33,768 bases of DNA from Chloroflexota bacterium. Lineage in GTDB: Bacteria; Chloroflexota; Dormibacteria; Dormibacterales; Dormibacteraceae. Each line of letters starts with the position of its first letter. Position 1 is the first letter of the stretch. Shown piece after piece: positions 1-9,037 of the stretch. The notes below the pieces were generated by a model. The model was not told the DNA's origin. It saw only the letters and a list, made by a program, of their open reading frames with translations, and ran no database searches. The stretch covers positions 1 to 33,768 of the forward strand of contig VBDS01000018.1 of assembly GCA_005889085.1 (NCBI GenBank), read 5' to 3'. A program made the position numbers and the translations under genes.

Positions 1-1555
1 GCCGATCAACGTTCAGAAATGCTTCCAACCAGCGGTATCCGTCCTCGCTCCGGGCCCAAACACCGACGTTCGCGTTTCCGCCTTTGTCGCCCGACCTCGC
101 ACCGAACACCGTCCCCAAAGGGACGCGGCGCGTAGGTCCGATGTCGGACAACGTCCCATCGCCGCGATCCGACTTCTCGGCTTGCCCCGGTCGCCTCGGC
201 GGCTCGGCCACGTCGAGGCGCCGCCCGTCTTCCAGCACAACCGACTGAGCCACCAGGTCCGCGGGGATGAGCGCCGGCCAGTAGACCCCGTACGTCGTCT
301 CCGCGTCGGGCGGGCTGGTCGTGAAGAAACCCGGATAGCTTGCCAGCGCCAGCTCGATCGCCCTGTTGGAGAATGCGCGCCCGACCTTTTTGGGGTCTGA
401 GTCCTTCACGGTCACACGAAGCTGGGCGGTCGCCTCGCTCGTCTGAAGAAGCTGAACGTCGACGTGGTCGAAGGCTGCCTCGCCACCTGGCGATTCGAAC
501 AGCTGGCGGCGTGCGAGCTCGGCCTTGGCCTCGATGTCGAGGCCTGTGAGGACGAAAGTCATTGTGTTCCGGTAGCCGCCGATGTAGTTGAGCGACACCT
601 TGAGCGTGTCGGGCGCGGGCTCCCCGCGGATTCCCGACACGAGCACCCGATCCGGTCCGTCGGGCGAGAGCCGGATGCTGTCGAACCGCGCCACCACATC
701 GGGGTTCAGGTAGCGCCGGCCCTGGATCTCATACAGGAGCTGGGCAGTGACCGTTCCCACCGAGACCAGTCCCCCACTGCCCGGATGCTTGGTGATGACC
801 GAGCTGCCGTCTTCGCGCACCTCCGCGATCGGAAAGCCGAGATGCGTGATGCCAGGCACCTCAGAGAAGAAGCTGTAGTTGCCGCCGGTCGCCTGAGCGC
901 CGCACTCGATGACGTGTCCGGCGACCACCGCGCCGGCGAGCCGGTCCCAGTCGTCTCGAGCCCAGCCGAACCGCCAGGCCGCGGGGCCGACGACGAGCGA
1001 CGCGTCGGTGACGCGCGGGCAGACGACGATATCCGCTCCCGCATTGAGGGCTTCGACAATGCCCCATGCTCCGAGGTAGACGTTCGCCGACACCGGTTCG
1101 ACTCCGGCTTCGGCCAGCGAGCGGCCAGTGTCGAGATGGCGAAGCTCGTTGCCGGCGGCCTGGAGCTCGCCAAGGCGCGGGAGCAGGTCGTCGCCCTCGA
1201 TGTGAGCGACTGACGCCTCCAGGCCCAACCGCGTCAGCAGCTCGCGCAGCCTGGTTGCGAGACCGGCCGGGTTCAGGCCGCCGGCGTTGACGACGATCTT
1301 CACGCCGCGGTCGATCGCCAGGCCGGCGACCTCCTCCATCTGCCTGAGGTAAGTCGTCGCGTAGCCCGCCTCGGGATCCTTGAGTCGCGACTTCCAGAGG
1401 ATCAGCATCGTCAGCTCGGCCAGGTACTCGCCGGTGAGGACGTCGATCGGCCCTCCCTCGAGCATCTCGCGAGCCGCGGAAAAGCGGTCGCCGTAGAACC
1501 CGGAGCAGTTGGCGATCCGCAGGGCGTCGGTCACGATTGATACCGACTTTGACAC
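1..1555 (-). CDS. AtuA-family (acyclic terpene utilisation, DUF1446) protein; C-terminus runs off the window
   Basis: Minus-strand frame absent from the ORF track (no stop inside window) reads (V)TDALRIANCSGFYGDRFSAAREMLEGGPIDVLTGEYLAELTMLILWKSRLKDPEAGYATTYLRQMEEVAGLAIDRGVKIVVNAGGLNPAGLA, and near the window edge TVFGARSGDKGGNANVGVWARSEDGYRWLEAFLNVDR, matching AtuA-type GDKGGxAN. GTG start at 1555 or 1534. Confidence 0.85.
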   Translation of the reverse strand, partial: MSKSVSIVTDALRIANCSGFYGDRFSAAREMLEGGPIDVLTGEYLAELTMLILWKSRLKDPEAGYATTYLRQMEEVAGLAIDRGVKIVVNAGGLNPAGLATRLRELLTRLGLEASVAHIEGDDLLPRLGELQAAGNELRHLDTGRSLAEAGVEPVSANVYLGAWGIVEALNAGADIVVCPRVTDASLVVGPAAWRFGWARDDWDRLAGAVVAGHVIECGAQATGGNYSFFSEVPGITHLGFPIAEVREDGSSVITKHPGSGGLVSVGTVTAQLLYEIQGRRYLNPDVVARFDSIRLSPDGPDRVLVSGIRGEPAPDTLKVSLNYIGGYRNTMTFVLTGLDIEAKAELARRQLFESPGGEAAFDHVDVQLLQTSEATAQLRVTVKDSDPKKVGRAFSNRAIELALASYPGFFTTSPPDAETTYGVYWPALIPADLVAQSVVLEDGRRLDVAEPPRRPGQAEKSDRGDGTLSDIGPTRRVPLGTVFGARSGDKGGNANVGVWARSEDGYRWLEAFLNVDR

Positions 1556-1640
1556 CTCCTCGGGACTGATTTCGATACCGCTCCGGAAGGAGGCTGCGCG
1601 CCATCGCAGTCAACTCGCATTCCTGAGAGGAGAGGTTCAC

Positions 1641-2102
1641 ATGGTCAAAACACTATTGGCGTCGGTCACGGCGGTGGCGGCGACGATGCTGCTTGCGGTG
1701 GGAGCCTCGGCCGGGGCCACCGTCCAGCACTACAACCTGAGCATGCCGCAGCAGTGCTATCAGGGCAAGTTCGGCTCCACGTTCTGCGTGGCCTCGACCG
1801 GCGAAGAGAACGTCGTTCAAACCCCGTCAGGGAACCTGAGCGCTGAAATCAACGTGTCGAGCAGCTTCGTGGCCAGCCTCAACGGGACAGTCCTCGCAAC
1901 TGGAACCGACTCATTCCAGGAGCATGTCCTTTACACCATCGAATTCACCGTCCTCCAGGAGGGGGCCATACACGAGACGTCAGTGGCCACGAGTGATGGC
2001 GTGACCTGCACCTTCAGCGCAGACATTCACGTGACAGGTCTCGATCTCGCAACAGGAACGGGTCACATCCAGTACAGCAACGTCAGCTTCGTCTGCGTCT
2101 GA
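1641..2102 (+). CDS. Small secreted protein of unknown function
   Basis: ATG at 1641 preceded by GAGAGGAGAGG; N-terminal signal peptide MVKTLLASVTAVAATMLLAVGASAGA; two Cys in mature part; followed by a strong hairpin. Confidence 0.75.
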   Translation: MVKTLLASVTAVAATMLLAVGASAGATVQHYNLSMPQQCYQGKFGSTFCVASTGEENVVQTPSGNLSAEINVSSSFVASLNGTVLATGTDSFQEHVLYTIEFTVLQEGAIHETSVATSDGVTCTFSADIHVTGLDLATGTGHIQYSNVSFVCV

Positions 2103-2116
2103 GGTATTCAAGTCGA

Positions 2117-2143
2117 CCGGGGGCGTTCAGCGGACGCCCCCGG
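2117..2143. terminator. Hairpin between convergent genes
   Basis: CCGGGGGCGT-TCAGCGG-ACGCCCCCGG, perfect 10-bp stem, 14 bp after the stop at 2102. Confidence 0.6.
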
Positions 2144-2180
2144 CCTCGAGCGGTTTGTCACCGCCCGGACAGCCGTCATG

Positions 2181-2606
2181 TCAGGCCATTTCTCTGCGCC
2201 GATCAGGTGCGGCTTCGCGGCCTGCGCGTCCGATCGCTCGCTCAAAGGCCGCGCGGTAGTGAAGGAAAGCCTGGCGCAGGGCCTCAGTCTCACCGCGTTC
2301 CTCGCCGACAAGTCGGCTTCTGCGTGCATCGATCATCTGGCGTGGGAGCCGCTCGTGGTCGAGCGGATGGCCTCGTTCACGCAGCAGCGACATCACCAGT
2401 GCGTCAGCCTGGCGCGCCGCCTCGTGAGGCGAATGTATGAACGTGGCCGCGATCTGCCGCCACGTCTGCACATAGCGGTCCCGCGTTTCAGGCGCAAGCG
2501 GAGCGAGCCCGGGCGTTCGAGCTTGCCACGCCCGCAGCACCGCCACGAGGACGGCGATCACCCACAGGGCGATCACGACATCCACAACTAGAGTCGCTAG
2601 GTCCAT
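2181..2606 (-). CDS. Membrane-anchored conserved hypothetical protein
   Basis: MDLATLVVDVVIALWVIAVLVAVLRAWQ single TM helix followed by RDRYVQTWRQIAATFIHSPHEAARQADALVMSLLRERG, resembling a domain common in actinobacterial secreted hypotheticals (from memory). Confidence 0.6.
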   Translation of the reverse strand: MDLATLVVDVVIALWVIAVLVAVLRAWQARTPGLAPLAPETRDRYVQTWRQIAATFIHSPHEAARQADALVMSLLRERGHPLDHERLPRQMIDARRSRLVGEERGETEALRQAFLHYRAAFERAIGRAGREAAPDRRREMA

Positions 2607-2763
2607 CACAGCACCTCCAATTCGAAGAAAACGCACGAGCAAGGCTCGGCCCCCTTGTCAATCCACGGCCGATTGGAGTTCGAGTGAACGTGAGAGAACG
2701 GATCACGGGGTGGCCGTACCCCGGACCCACCCCCCGCGTCAGCTCCCAAACCGCGGGGGGACG

Positions 2764-3114
2764 GTGCCCAACCCGACGCTCGGCCCTGTCGAGCTTGGCA
2801 GGGGCAGAGCGACCATGAGCATGGCCAACCTCGCGGTCAACGACTTCTTCGACATCCCGAATGCGCTCTTCCGATTCGAGACTCCAGTTTCAGCGGGCGC
2901 ACATTGCAGCTTCGACATCGAATGGACCGGCCCCGTCACAAGCACCGCAGCGGTGACTACGAAGGGTTCGACCGGTGAGCTGCGGATGACCAACGCCACG
3001 ATGACCTGGTCAGCCAGCAACAGCCTCGGATTTCGATTCGTGTCGAACCCATCAGGCACGACCAGCTTCTTCGCCCAACTCGGGCGCGTCAAGAACGGGA
3101 TCTTCGCGGACTGA
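2764..3114 (+). CDS. Hypothetical protein
   Basis: GTG start after a GGGGGG Shine-Dalgarno-like stretch; protein-like composition (NDFFDIPNALFRFETPVSAGAHCSFDIEWTGPVTS); hairpin right after the stop. Confidence 0.5.
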   Translation: MPNPTLGPVELGRGRATMSMANLAVNDFFDIPNALFRFETPVSAGAHCSFDIEWTGPVTSTAAVTTKGSTGELRMTNATMTWSASNSLGFRFVSNPSGTTSFFAQLGRVKNGIFAD

Positions 3115-3128
3115 AATCTGTACGTATG

Positions 3129-3153
3129 GGAGGTCGCGAACGCCGCGACCTCC
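3129..3153. terminator. Hairpin downstream of 2764..3114
   Basis: GGAGGTCGCG-AACGC-CGCGACCTCC, perfect 10-bp stem. Confidence 0.5.
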
Positions 3154-3201
3154 GCCGGCGCACCGACCGCAACCTTGAATCGCGATATTGCGGCCGGATG
3201 C

Positions 3202-3266
3202 GTGCGTTTTACGCAGCTCGCACATATGGCGGAGTTCTCAAACGAGCATTTTGCGCAAGACGTCTA
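3202..3266 (+). repeat. Paired 42-bp-spaced motif, locus 1
   Basis: GTGCGTTTTACGCA at 3202 and GAGCATTTTGCGCAAGA at 3244; start-to-start 42 bp. Confidence 0.6.
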
Positions 3267-4241
3267 GTCGCTAACCAGGCTCGGCAATCGCTCACGGAGG
3301 ATCGACTCCGCCTCTCGAATCATCTCCGCCACCACCTCGCCGGCCGGCATGACCTCGCGGATCAGCGCCGCGGACTGACCGTAATAGACGATCGCCTCAT
3401 CAGCGTCCCCGGCTCGGCGGGCGTCACGCATTGCGGGGACCACCTCGTCTCGCCGCCGGCGCAGCTCGTTGGTGCGACCGAGCCAACGTTCCACGATGCG
3501 ATTACGCGCGATCCGCCCGACCGCACCCGGCCAGTCCGTGCCAAGCATGATGTCGGCGAGGTCCGTGACGATCGTGTCGCTCCCATCGCTGTCGATGATC
3601 AACTTCTTGAAAGCTGCGTGGAGGGGTGACTCGGGGGTAGCAAGGAACCTTGTTCCGACCAGAACGCCCGCGGCGCCCAACGCGAGCATCGCGGCGAGTC
3701 CTCGGCCATCTGCGATTCCGCCTGCTGCCAGGACGGGCGTGGGTGCGACCTCGCGCGCGACCATCGGCACGATGACGGTGGTTCCCAAAAGGCCTATATG
3801 ACCGCCGCCATCGGTGCCCTGGGCGATGATCACGTCCGCGCCGGCCGCCGCCGCCTTTGCAGCGTCGGCTACCGTCGGGACCATGTGCAGCACCTTGATG
3901 CCGCGCTCGTGAGCACTCGCAAAGATCGCGCCGAGGTCCTGGTCGTCGCGCGGCCAGGCTGTCGACAGGACCGAAGGGCGAACGTCCAGCACTGCCCGCA
4001 TCTGGTCGTCATCCGCACCGTGGAGCAGCAGATTGATCCCATATGGTCGCTTCGTCCTGCCACTGATAGCGTGGGCAAGCTCGTGAATTGCAGCGGCCTC
4101 GTGATCTGAGGCGCCGAGGATACCCAGGCCGCCGGCGTTGCTCACGGCCACCACCAGTTCTGGCGAGGTAGCGCCTCCCATTCCGGCCTGGGCGATCGGG
4201 TGTTGAATGCCGAGCAGCTGGTTGAAGGCGGTCTTGATCAC
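3264..4241 (-). CDS. Nitronate monooxygenase / 2-nitropropane dioxygenase family flavoprotein (FabK-like)
   Basis: LGIQHPIAQAGMGGATSPELVVAVSNAGGLGILG; DVIIAQGTDGGGHIG; VLAAGGIADGRGLAAMLALGAAGVLVGTRFLATPES are family hallmarks. Confidence 0.92.
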   Translation of the reverse strand: MIKTAFNQLLGIQHPIAQAGMGGATSPELVVAVSNAGGLGILGASDHEAAAIHELAHAISGRTKRPYGINLLLHGADDDQMRAVLDVRPSVLSTAWPRDDQDLGAIFASAHERGIKVLHMVPTVADAAKAAAAGADVIIAQGTDGGGHIGLLGTTVIVPMVAREVAPTPVLAAGGIADGRGLAAMLALGAAGVLVGTRFLATPESPLHAAFKKLIIDSDGSDTIVTDLADIMLGTDWPGAVGRIARNRIVERWLGRTNELRRRRDEVVPAMRDARRAGDADEAIVYYGQSAALIREVMPAGEVVAEMIREAESILRERLPSLVSD

Positions 4242-4779
4242 GCGACAATTGTCGAACGCCGGAGGAAGCGGTGCAGACAGGCCACGCGCCGAGCAACGCG
4301 AAGGCGCCTTAGGTCAGACGGTCATTTCGGCCCATCGGTAGTAGTCGCTTGCTGACGCGTTTACAACGTAGGCGACGTTTCTGACGTTCTGAGAGTCCTG
4401 AGCTCCAAAAAGGCTGAGCAGAGGTGCCTCGATACGGAGCACGGCCAAATGAAGCAATGGGGGGCGAAAGGAGGCGACATCGCTTGATTTGAGGTCGTCC
4501 GCGAGGCGGTCCGGGCGCGATCGGCGCATAACCGAGCGCAGAGCCGGCGTTTCTGGGCGCCGGACCATGGAGGTGCTTCATGCCCATTCGGCCCTCGGCC
4601 CGGAGCGCAGAAAGAGTCTTCGCCGACTCCAACACCGACGTAGCCTGCTGGATCGTCGTGCGGCTGCGCCACCATGATTGTCCAATCGAGTCTGAGGGGT
4701 CGGGCTCGCGTTTGGGCTTGCAGGGAGGAGCACGACGCGGCAAGTCCACGTCTATCTCAAGAGTTCCCCGCGCGTTGGC

Positions 4780-5799
4780 TCACCCGGTGACGAGCTCCTG
4801 CGGCGCGACGGCCGCCGCCTTCGCGGGCTCATGCCGCATCAGGTCGAGCGCGATTTTTCCCCTCGCATGGCCCTCGTTGAAGTAGGCGAACGCGTCCTCG
4901 AGCTGGTCGAGCGTGTATCGCCTGTCAATCACGGATGTCACCTTTCCGCTCACCATGAGCCCCGCGATGGCCTCCATGTCCTTTTGAGTCAGCTTGGCGA
5001 TGAAGAACACGGCCTTCTGGCGGCCGCGCATCGAACGCATGCGCGTGCCTATGATGTGGCCGAAGGCCTTCATCTCGTTGGTGTGCTGGACAGCGGCCGC
5101 ACCCACCAACACGAAGATGGAGCCGGGTTGGAGGACCCGCCTGCAATCCGACAGTGAGCGGCTCCCTGCAATGTCGATCAGGGCGTCGTAACGCTGTCCG
5201 CTTTTCGTGAAGTCCTCCCGCGTGTAGTCGATCACGCGCTGCGCGCCGAGCGAGCGAATCGCGTCCACGTTGCGCGGGCTGCAGACCGCGGTGACCTCGG
5301 CACCAAGCGCCCTCGCGATCTGGACCGCGAACGTCCCCACGCCTCCGGAAGCGCCATTGATCAACACCTCATGGCCCGGTTTGACCTGGCCGTGGTCCCG
5401 GATCGCCTGCAGCGCTGTCAGCGCCGCGACCGCCACACAGCCCGCTTGCTCCAAAGACACATTGGCTGGTTTGCGCGCCAGCGCATCACTCTCCGAGAGG
5501 CAGATGTATTCGGCGAAGGACCCGTGCTCGCCCCCGAACACCTCATCGCCGGGCCGGAACCGTGTGACGTCCTTGCCCACCGACTGGACCGTGCCCGCGA
5601 AGTCGGTGCCCATCACATCTCGCTTCGGCTTGCGGGCCAGCTTTCGCATCAGGCGTCCGGCACCCGACAGGGGAAACAGGTCCACCGGGTTCACCGACGA
5701 CGCGTGCACGCGGACGAGCACGCCGTCGTCGGGCACAGCCGGCAACTCGATCTCCTCGAGCTTCATCACTCCGCGCTTCTCGCAGACAATCGCCTTCAT
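4780..5799 (-). CDS. NAD(P)-dependent MDR-family alcohol dehydrogenase / quinone oxidoreductase-like
   Basis: MKAIVCEKRGVMKLEEIELPAVPDDGVLVRVHASSVNPVDLF; nucleotide-binding loop VLINGASGGVGTFAVQIARALGAEVTAVCS. Upstream part of the longer ORF (to 6021) is out-of-frame overlap with the next gene. Confidence 0.93.
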   Translation of the reverse strand: MKAIVCEKRGVMKLEEIELPAVPDDGVLVRVHASSVNPVDLFPLSGAGRLMRKLARKPKRDVMGTDFAGTVQSVGKDVTRFRPGDEVFGGEHGSFAEYICLSESDALARKPANVSLEQAGCVAVAALTALQAIRDHGQVKPGHEVLINGASGGVGTFAVQIARALGAEVTAVCSPRNVDAIRSLGAQRVIDYTREDFTKSGQRYDALIDIAGSRSLSDCRRVLQPGSIFVLVGAAAVQHTNEMKAFGHIIGTRMRSMRGRQKAVFFIAKLTQKDMEAIAGLMVSGKVTSVIDRRYTLDQLEDAFAYFNEGHARGKIALDLMRHEPAKAAAVAPQELVTG

Positions 5800-5804
5800 C
5801 TGCG

Positions 5805-6419
5805 TCAGCTCAGGCTGAACGGTGGGTACTGGTCGGTCACGAGGGTGAAGGCGTAGGCGGTCACCCGGTTGTTCCAACGCAGCACGCCAACGACGTAGCG
5901 GAAGAGCCCCTTTGGATAGGTGCCGGTGAAGAGGATGGCGAACCAGGCGGCGATGATCGCGAAGGCGGCGCCGATCCACAGGAAGAACAGCAAGACGTAG
6001 TGCGGGATCGCGAGCAGCCACTTGACCAGGGGCAGCCAGCGGTTGAGCTGCTTCGCGTCGGGATACGCGAAGTCGAGGTGCACGGACTGCTCCTCGTCAG
6101 TCGACGGGTAGCGGTCGTCGAGCAGCGCCATGTACGCGGTGACGCGATTGGAGAACCGGAGCAGGTTGAGGTTCCAGTCGAACCACCACCGCGGGTACTT
6201 CTGGCGGAAGACGAGCATCAGTACGAGCGGCACAAAGACAGCTGCACCGCCGATAACCAGTGCCCTCTGGTTGTGGCCGTCCTGAAAGGTCTCGCCGGAC
6301 AGCATGGTGAGCAAAACGACAATGGGTATCGCGGCGAGCAGCCGGAACGCTGTCGTGAGCCGGCTGAGCGGGCGGGCGGGAAAGTCGACGTCGAACTGGA
6401 CCGGGTAGCTGCTGACCAC
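5805..6419 (-). CDS. DUF4389-like membrane protein
   Basis: Multiple TM helices; repeated RYPRWWFDWNLNLLRFSNRVTAY / FRYVVGVLRWNNRVTAYAFTLVTDQYPPF pattern of DUF4389; GTG start with AGGAGGGG. Confidence 0.85.
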   Translation of the reverse strand: MVSSYPVQFDVDFPARPLSRLTTAFRLLAAIPIVVLLTMLSGETFQDGHNQRALVIGGAAVFVPLVLMLVFRQKYPRWWFDWNLNLLRFSNRVTAYMALLDDRYPSTDEEQSVHLDFAYPDAKQLNRWLPLVKWLLAIPHYVLLFFLWIGAAFAIIAAWFAILFTGTYPKGLFRYVVGVLRWNNRVTAYAFTLVTDQYPPFSLS

Positions 6420-6423
6420 TGGT

Positions 6424-6639
6424 TCACCCCTCCTGGATGAGATCGGTTGATTCGAGGCTGACCACCTCGTGACCTTGCAACGCCTCGAGAAACGGCTGAA
6501 AGCTGCCGTAGACGACGCAGCGGAGGACCCCGTCGTGGATCTCGACACCGCTCACTCCTGACGCCCGCGCGATCTGCTGCGCCGGCGGCGCGCCCACGAA
6601 GCTGACCTCCACTTTTCTCAACTGAGGCACCTCGGTCAC
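6424..6639 (-). CDS. Stand-alone DUF4162-like domain (normally the C-terminal part of ABC transporter ATPases)
   Basis: PQLRKVEVSFVGAPPAQQIARASGVSGVEIHDGVLRCVVYGSFQPFLEALQGHEVVSLESTDL resembles the ABC ATPase C-terminal DUF4162 pattern; no ATPase is encoded next to it. ORF can extend to a GTG at 6687. Confidence 0.55.
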   Translation of the reverse strand: MTEVPQLRKVEVSFVGAPPAQQIARASGVSGVEIHDGVLRCVVYGSFQPFLEALQGHEVVSLESTDLIQEG

Positions 6640-6671
6640 GGTGGCCAAGCTACGTGGCCCGCCCTTGATCG

Positions 6672-6693
6672 GAATCGGTGGAATCACCGATTC
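6672..6693. promoter_or_regulatory. Perfect inverted repeat upstream of the LuxR-type regulator
   Basis: GAATCGGTG-GAAT-CACCGATTC, 9-bp arms, 4-nt spacer, 30 bp upstream of the ATG at 6723. Confidence 0.45.
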
Positions 6694-6722
6694 TTGGCGC
6701 GGTAGTAACTTGCCGTCTCACG

Positions 6723-9011
6723 ATGGCCAAGCCCGCCCGCCGTGTTGGCAACCTTCCCGCCGAAGCGACCAGCTTCATCGGCCGCCGCCGCGAGCTGGCC
6801 GAGCTGCGCAAGAAGCTCTCATCGGCGCGGGTCGTGAGCCTGGTGGGACCGGGAGGCGTGGGCAAGACCCGCCTCGCCATTCGAGCGGCAACCGACCTAT
6901 CACGCGGGTTCCGGAATGGCGCTTGGCTCGTCGAGCTGGCCGAGGTGCAGGACCCGGCATTGGTCGGCAACGCGGTGATGGCGGCGCTCGACCTGCGCGA
7001 CCAGGCTGCGACCGAGCCGTTCGCCCTGCTGCGCACCTACCTCGCCGACAAGGAGCTGCTGCTGCTGCTCGACAACTGCGAGCACCTCCTGGAGGCGGTG
7101 GGCGAGCTCGTCAACGAGGTGGTCAGGGCGTCGCCCGGCGCGCGGGTCATGGCGACGAGCCGCGAGCCGCTGGATGTGCCGGGGGAGCACGTCCTCCCCA
7201 TCCCCCCTCTGGAGCTGCCCACCGCAGATGGAGGCCGGCTGGAGCAGAACGAAGCGGTGATGCTCTTCGTCGAGCGGGCAGCAGCAGCTTCGGGGACATT
7301 CGACCTGACCGCGTCGAATCGGTCGGCGGTCGCCGACGTGTGCCGGCGGCTTGATGGCCTGCCGCTGGCGATCGAGCTTGCGGCAGTTCGGACACGAGCG
7401 CTTTCTGTCGAGCAGATCCTCGAGCGCCTGAGCGACAGGTTCAGCCTCCTGGTGGGCGGTGGCCGCGCCGCGCTCCCCCGGCACCAGACCCTGCAGACCA
7501 CAATCGAGTGGAGCCACGATCTGCTTTCGGCCGCCGAGCGGACGCTGCTGCGCAGGCTTTGCGTGTTCGCGGGGCGATTCACGCTGGAGGACGTCGAGGG
7601 CATCTGCCCTTCTGACGAGCTGGCCGCCGGCTCGGTGCTCGATTCGCTGTCGTCGCTGGTCGACAGGTCGCTCGTCATCAAGGAAGACGCACGCGGCCAG
7701 GCCTGCTACCGCCTGCACGAGACGATGCGTGAGTACGCCGTCCTCAAGCTAAGGGAGGCCGGAGAAGACGAGACCCTCGGGGAACGCGCCACCGAGTACT
7801 ACGTGCTCAAATGCGCCGCGACCGGACCTCCTGGCAGATATCGGCTGGCCGAGTGGCTCGGATGGATGGAGCTCGAGATCGATAACGTCCGCGCCATCCT
7901 GCGGCACTGCTTGACGCGAGGGGACTTCTCGCGCGGGGTTGACCTGGTCGCGTCGCTCGGTTGGTTCTGGATCACGCGCGCGACCACCGAGGGCGTGCGG
8001 TGGTTGGAGGAGATGCTCGCGCCGGCCGAGGGTAACTCGGAGGGGCTGGCGTGGGCGTGCTTCCTGCGTGGGTTCCTGGCCGTGCTGCAGAACGACCCGC
8101 TGTCGGCTCGGCCGTGGCTGGAGCGCGCGACGGCTGCCGCCACCGAACTTGGTGATCTGGCGCTCCTCACGCAGGCGTGCGCGATGGGGTCGATCGCGGC
8201 GATGTCGGCGGGCGACCGCACCGCCGCGGACGCGCTGCATGAGGAGGCGCTGACGGCGCTGGCGGGCGCCAACGACCTGGCGGCCACGACGGCGGTCCTC
8301 CAGACACGAGCTTTCAATGGGATGTTCACGGGCGAGCTCGACGCGGTCCGAGAGGCGTCTACCGAGGGCGTGCGGCTGAGCCGGGAGGCCGGCGACCTCT
8401 ACGTGCTCGAGATCATGCTGATGGAGCTGGCCTTCTCTCTTCTTATGGCGGGCGACCTTGACGGGCCGAGGCCGCTCTACACGGAGGCTCTGCAGATCGC
8501 GCGCCGGATCGACGACCGGCTCGTTCAGTCCTATCTGATGGCCGCGTTCGGCTACTACGCGGCATTGGCTCGCCACGGACGGCTGGCGGCCCAGTTATTG
8601 GGGGCTGCGGAGTCGACACGCCTGGGAGCGGGCGCAGCAGTGATTGCGCCGATGGCGCCGATGATCGCCCAGACGGAGGAGACCGCGATCGCCCTGCTGG
8701 GTCAGGCGAGGTTCGACGATGAGTTTGGCGCGGGCAAGCGAATGAACCGAGAGGCCGCGATCGCGCTGGCGCTGGGCGAGTCAGGCCAGGCTGCCAGGGC
8801 TTCCGGCGCCTCCAGTGACAGCGCCCTTGGCGGGCTCGGGCGGCGAGAGGCCGAGGTGGCTCGGCTGATCGCCGAAGGCCTCAGCAACAGGCAAATCGGG
8901 GCGCGCCTGTTCATTTCCGAGCGCACCGTGGACAGCCACGTGCGCAGCATCCTGAACAAGCTCGGCTTCAACTCCCGGGCCCAGATCGCCGGCTGGGTCG
9001 CGAGGCGGTAA
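6723..9011 (+). CDS. NB-ARC/AAA-type ATPase LuxR-family transcriptional regulator
   Basis: P-loop LVGPGGVGKTRLA, LLLLDNCEHLLEAV, VMATSREPL; C-terminal LuxR HTH RREAEVARLIAEGLSNRQIGARLFISERTVDSHVRSILNKLGFNSRAQIAGW. Confidence 0.95.
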   Translation: MAKPARRVGNLPAEATSFIGRRRELAELRKKLSSARVVSLVGPGGVGKTRLAIRAATDLSRGFRNGAWLVELAEVQDPALVGNAVMAALDLRDQAATEPFALLRTYLADKELLLLLDNCEHLLEAVGELVNEVVRASPGARVMATSREPLDVPGEHVLPIPPLELPTADGGRLEQNEAVMLFVERAAAASGTFDLTASNRSAVADVCRRLDGLPLAIELAAVRTRALSVEQILERLSDRFSLLVGGGRAALPRHQTLQTTIEWSHDLLSAAERTLLRRLCVFAGRFTLEDVEGICPSDELAAGSVLDSLSSLVDRSLVIKEDARGQACYRLHETMREYAVLKLREAGEDETLGERATEYYVLKCAATGPPGRYRLAEWLGWMELEIDNVRAILRHCLTRGDFSRGVDLVASLGWFWITRATTEGVRWLEEMLAPAEGNSEGLAWACFLRGFLAVLQNDPLSARPWLERATAAATELGDLALLTQACAMGSIAAMSAGDRTAADALHEEALTALAGANDLAATTAVLQTRAFNGMFTGELDAVREASTEGVRLSREAGDLYVLEIMLMELAFSLLMAGDLDGPRPLYTEALQIARRIDDRLVQSYLMAAFGYYAALARHGRLAAQLLGAAESTRLGAGAAVIAPMAPMIAQTEETAIALLGQARFDDEFGAGKRMNREAAIALALGESGQAARASGASSDSALGGLGRREAEVARLIAEGLSNRQIGARLFISERTVDSHVRSILNKLGFNSRAQIAGWVARR

Positions 9012-9037
9012 TGCTCCGCGCGGCAACGCCCGATTCG

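Noticed and set aside
861-1640. 259-aa minus ORF and 464..1213 plus ORF
   Set aside because: Wrong frames across the AtuA-family gene, whose true frame shows clear family motifs.
2739-3092. 117-aa minus ORF
   Set aside because: Mirror frame of the plus-strand hypothetical gene, which has a better start context and a downstream hairpin.
7749-8576. 275-aa minus ORF (also 6900..7718 minus)
   Set aside because: Antisense to the LuxR-family regulator; no conserved features.
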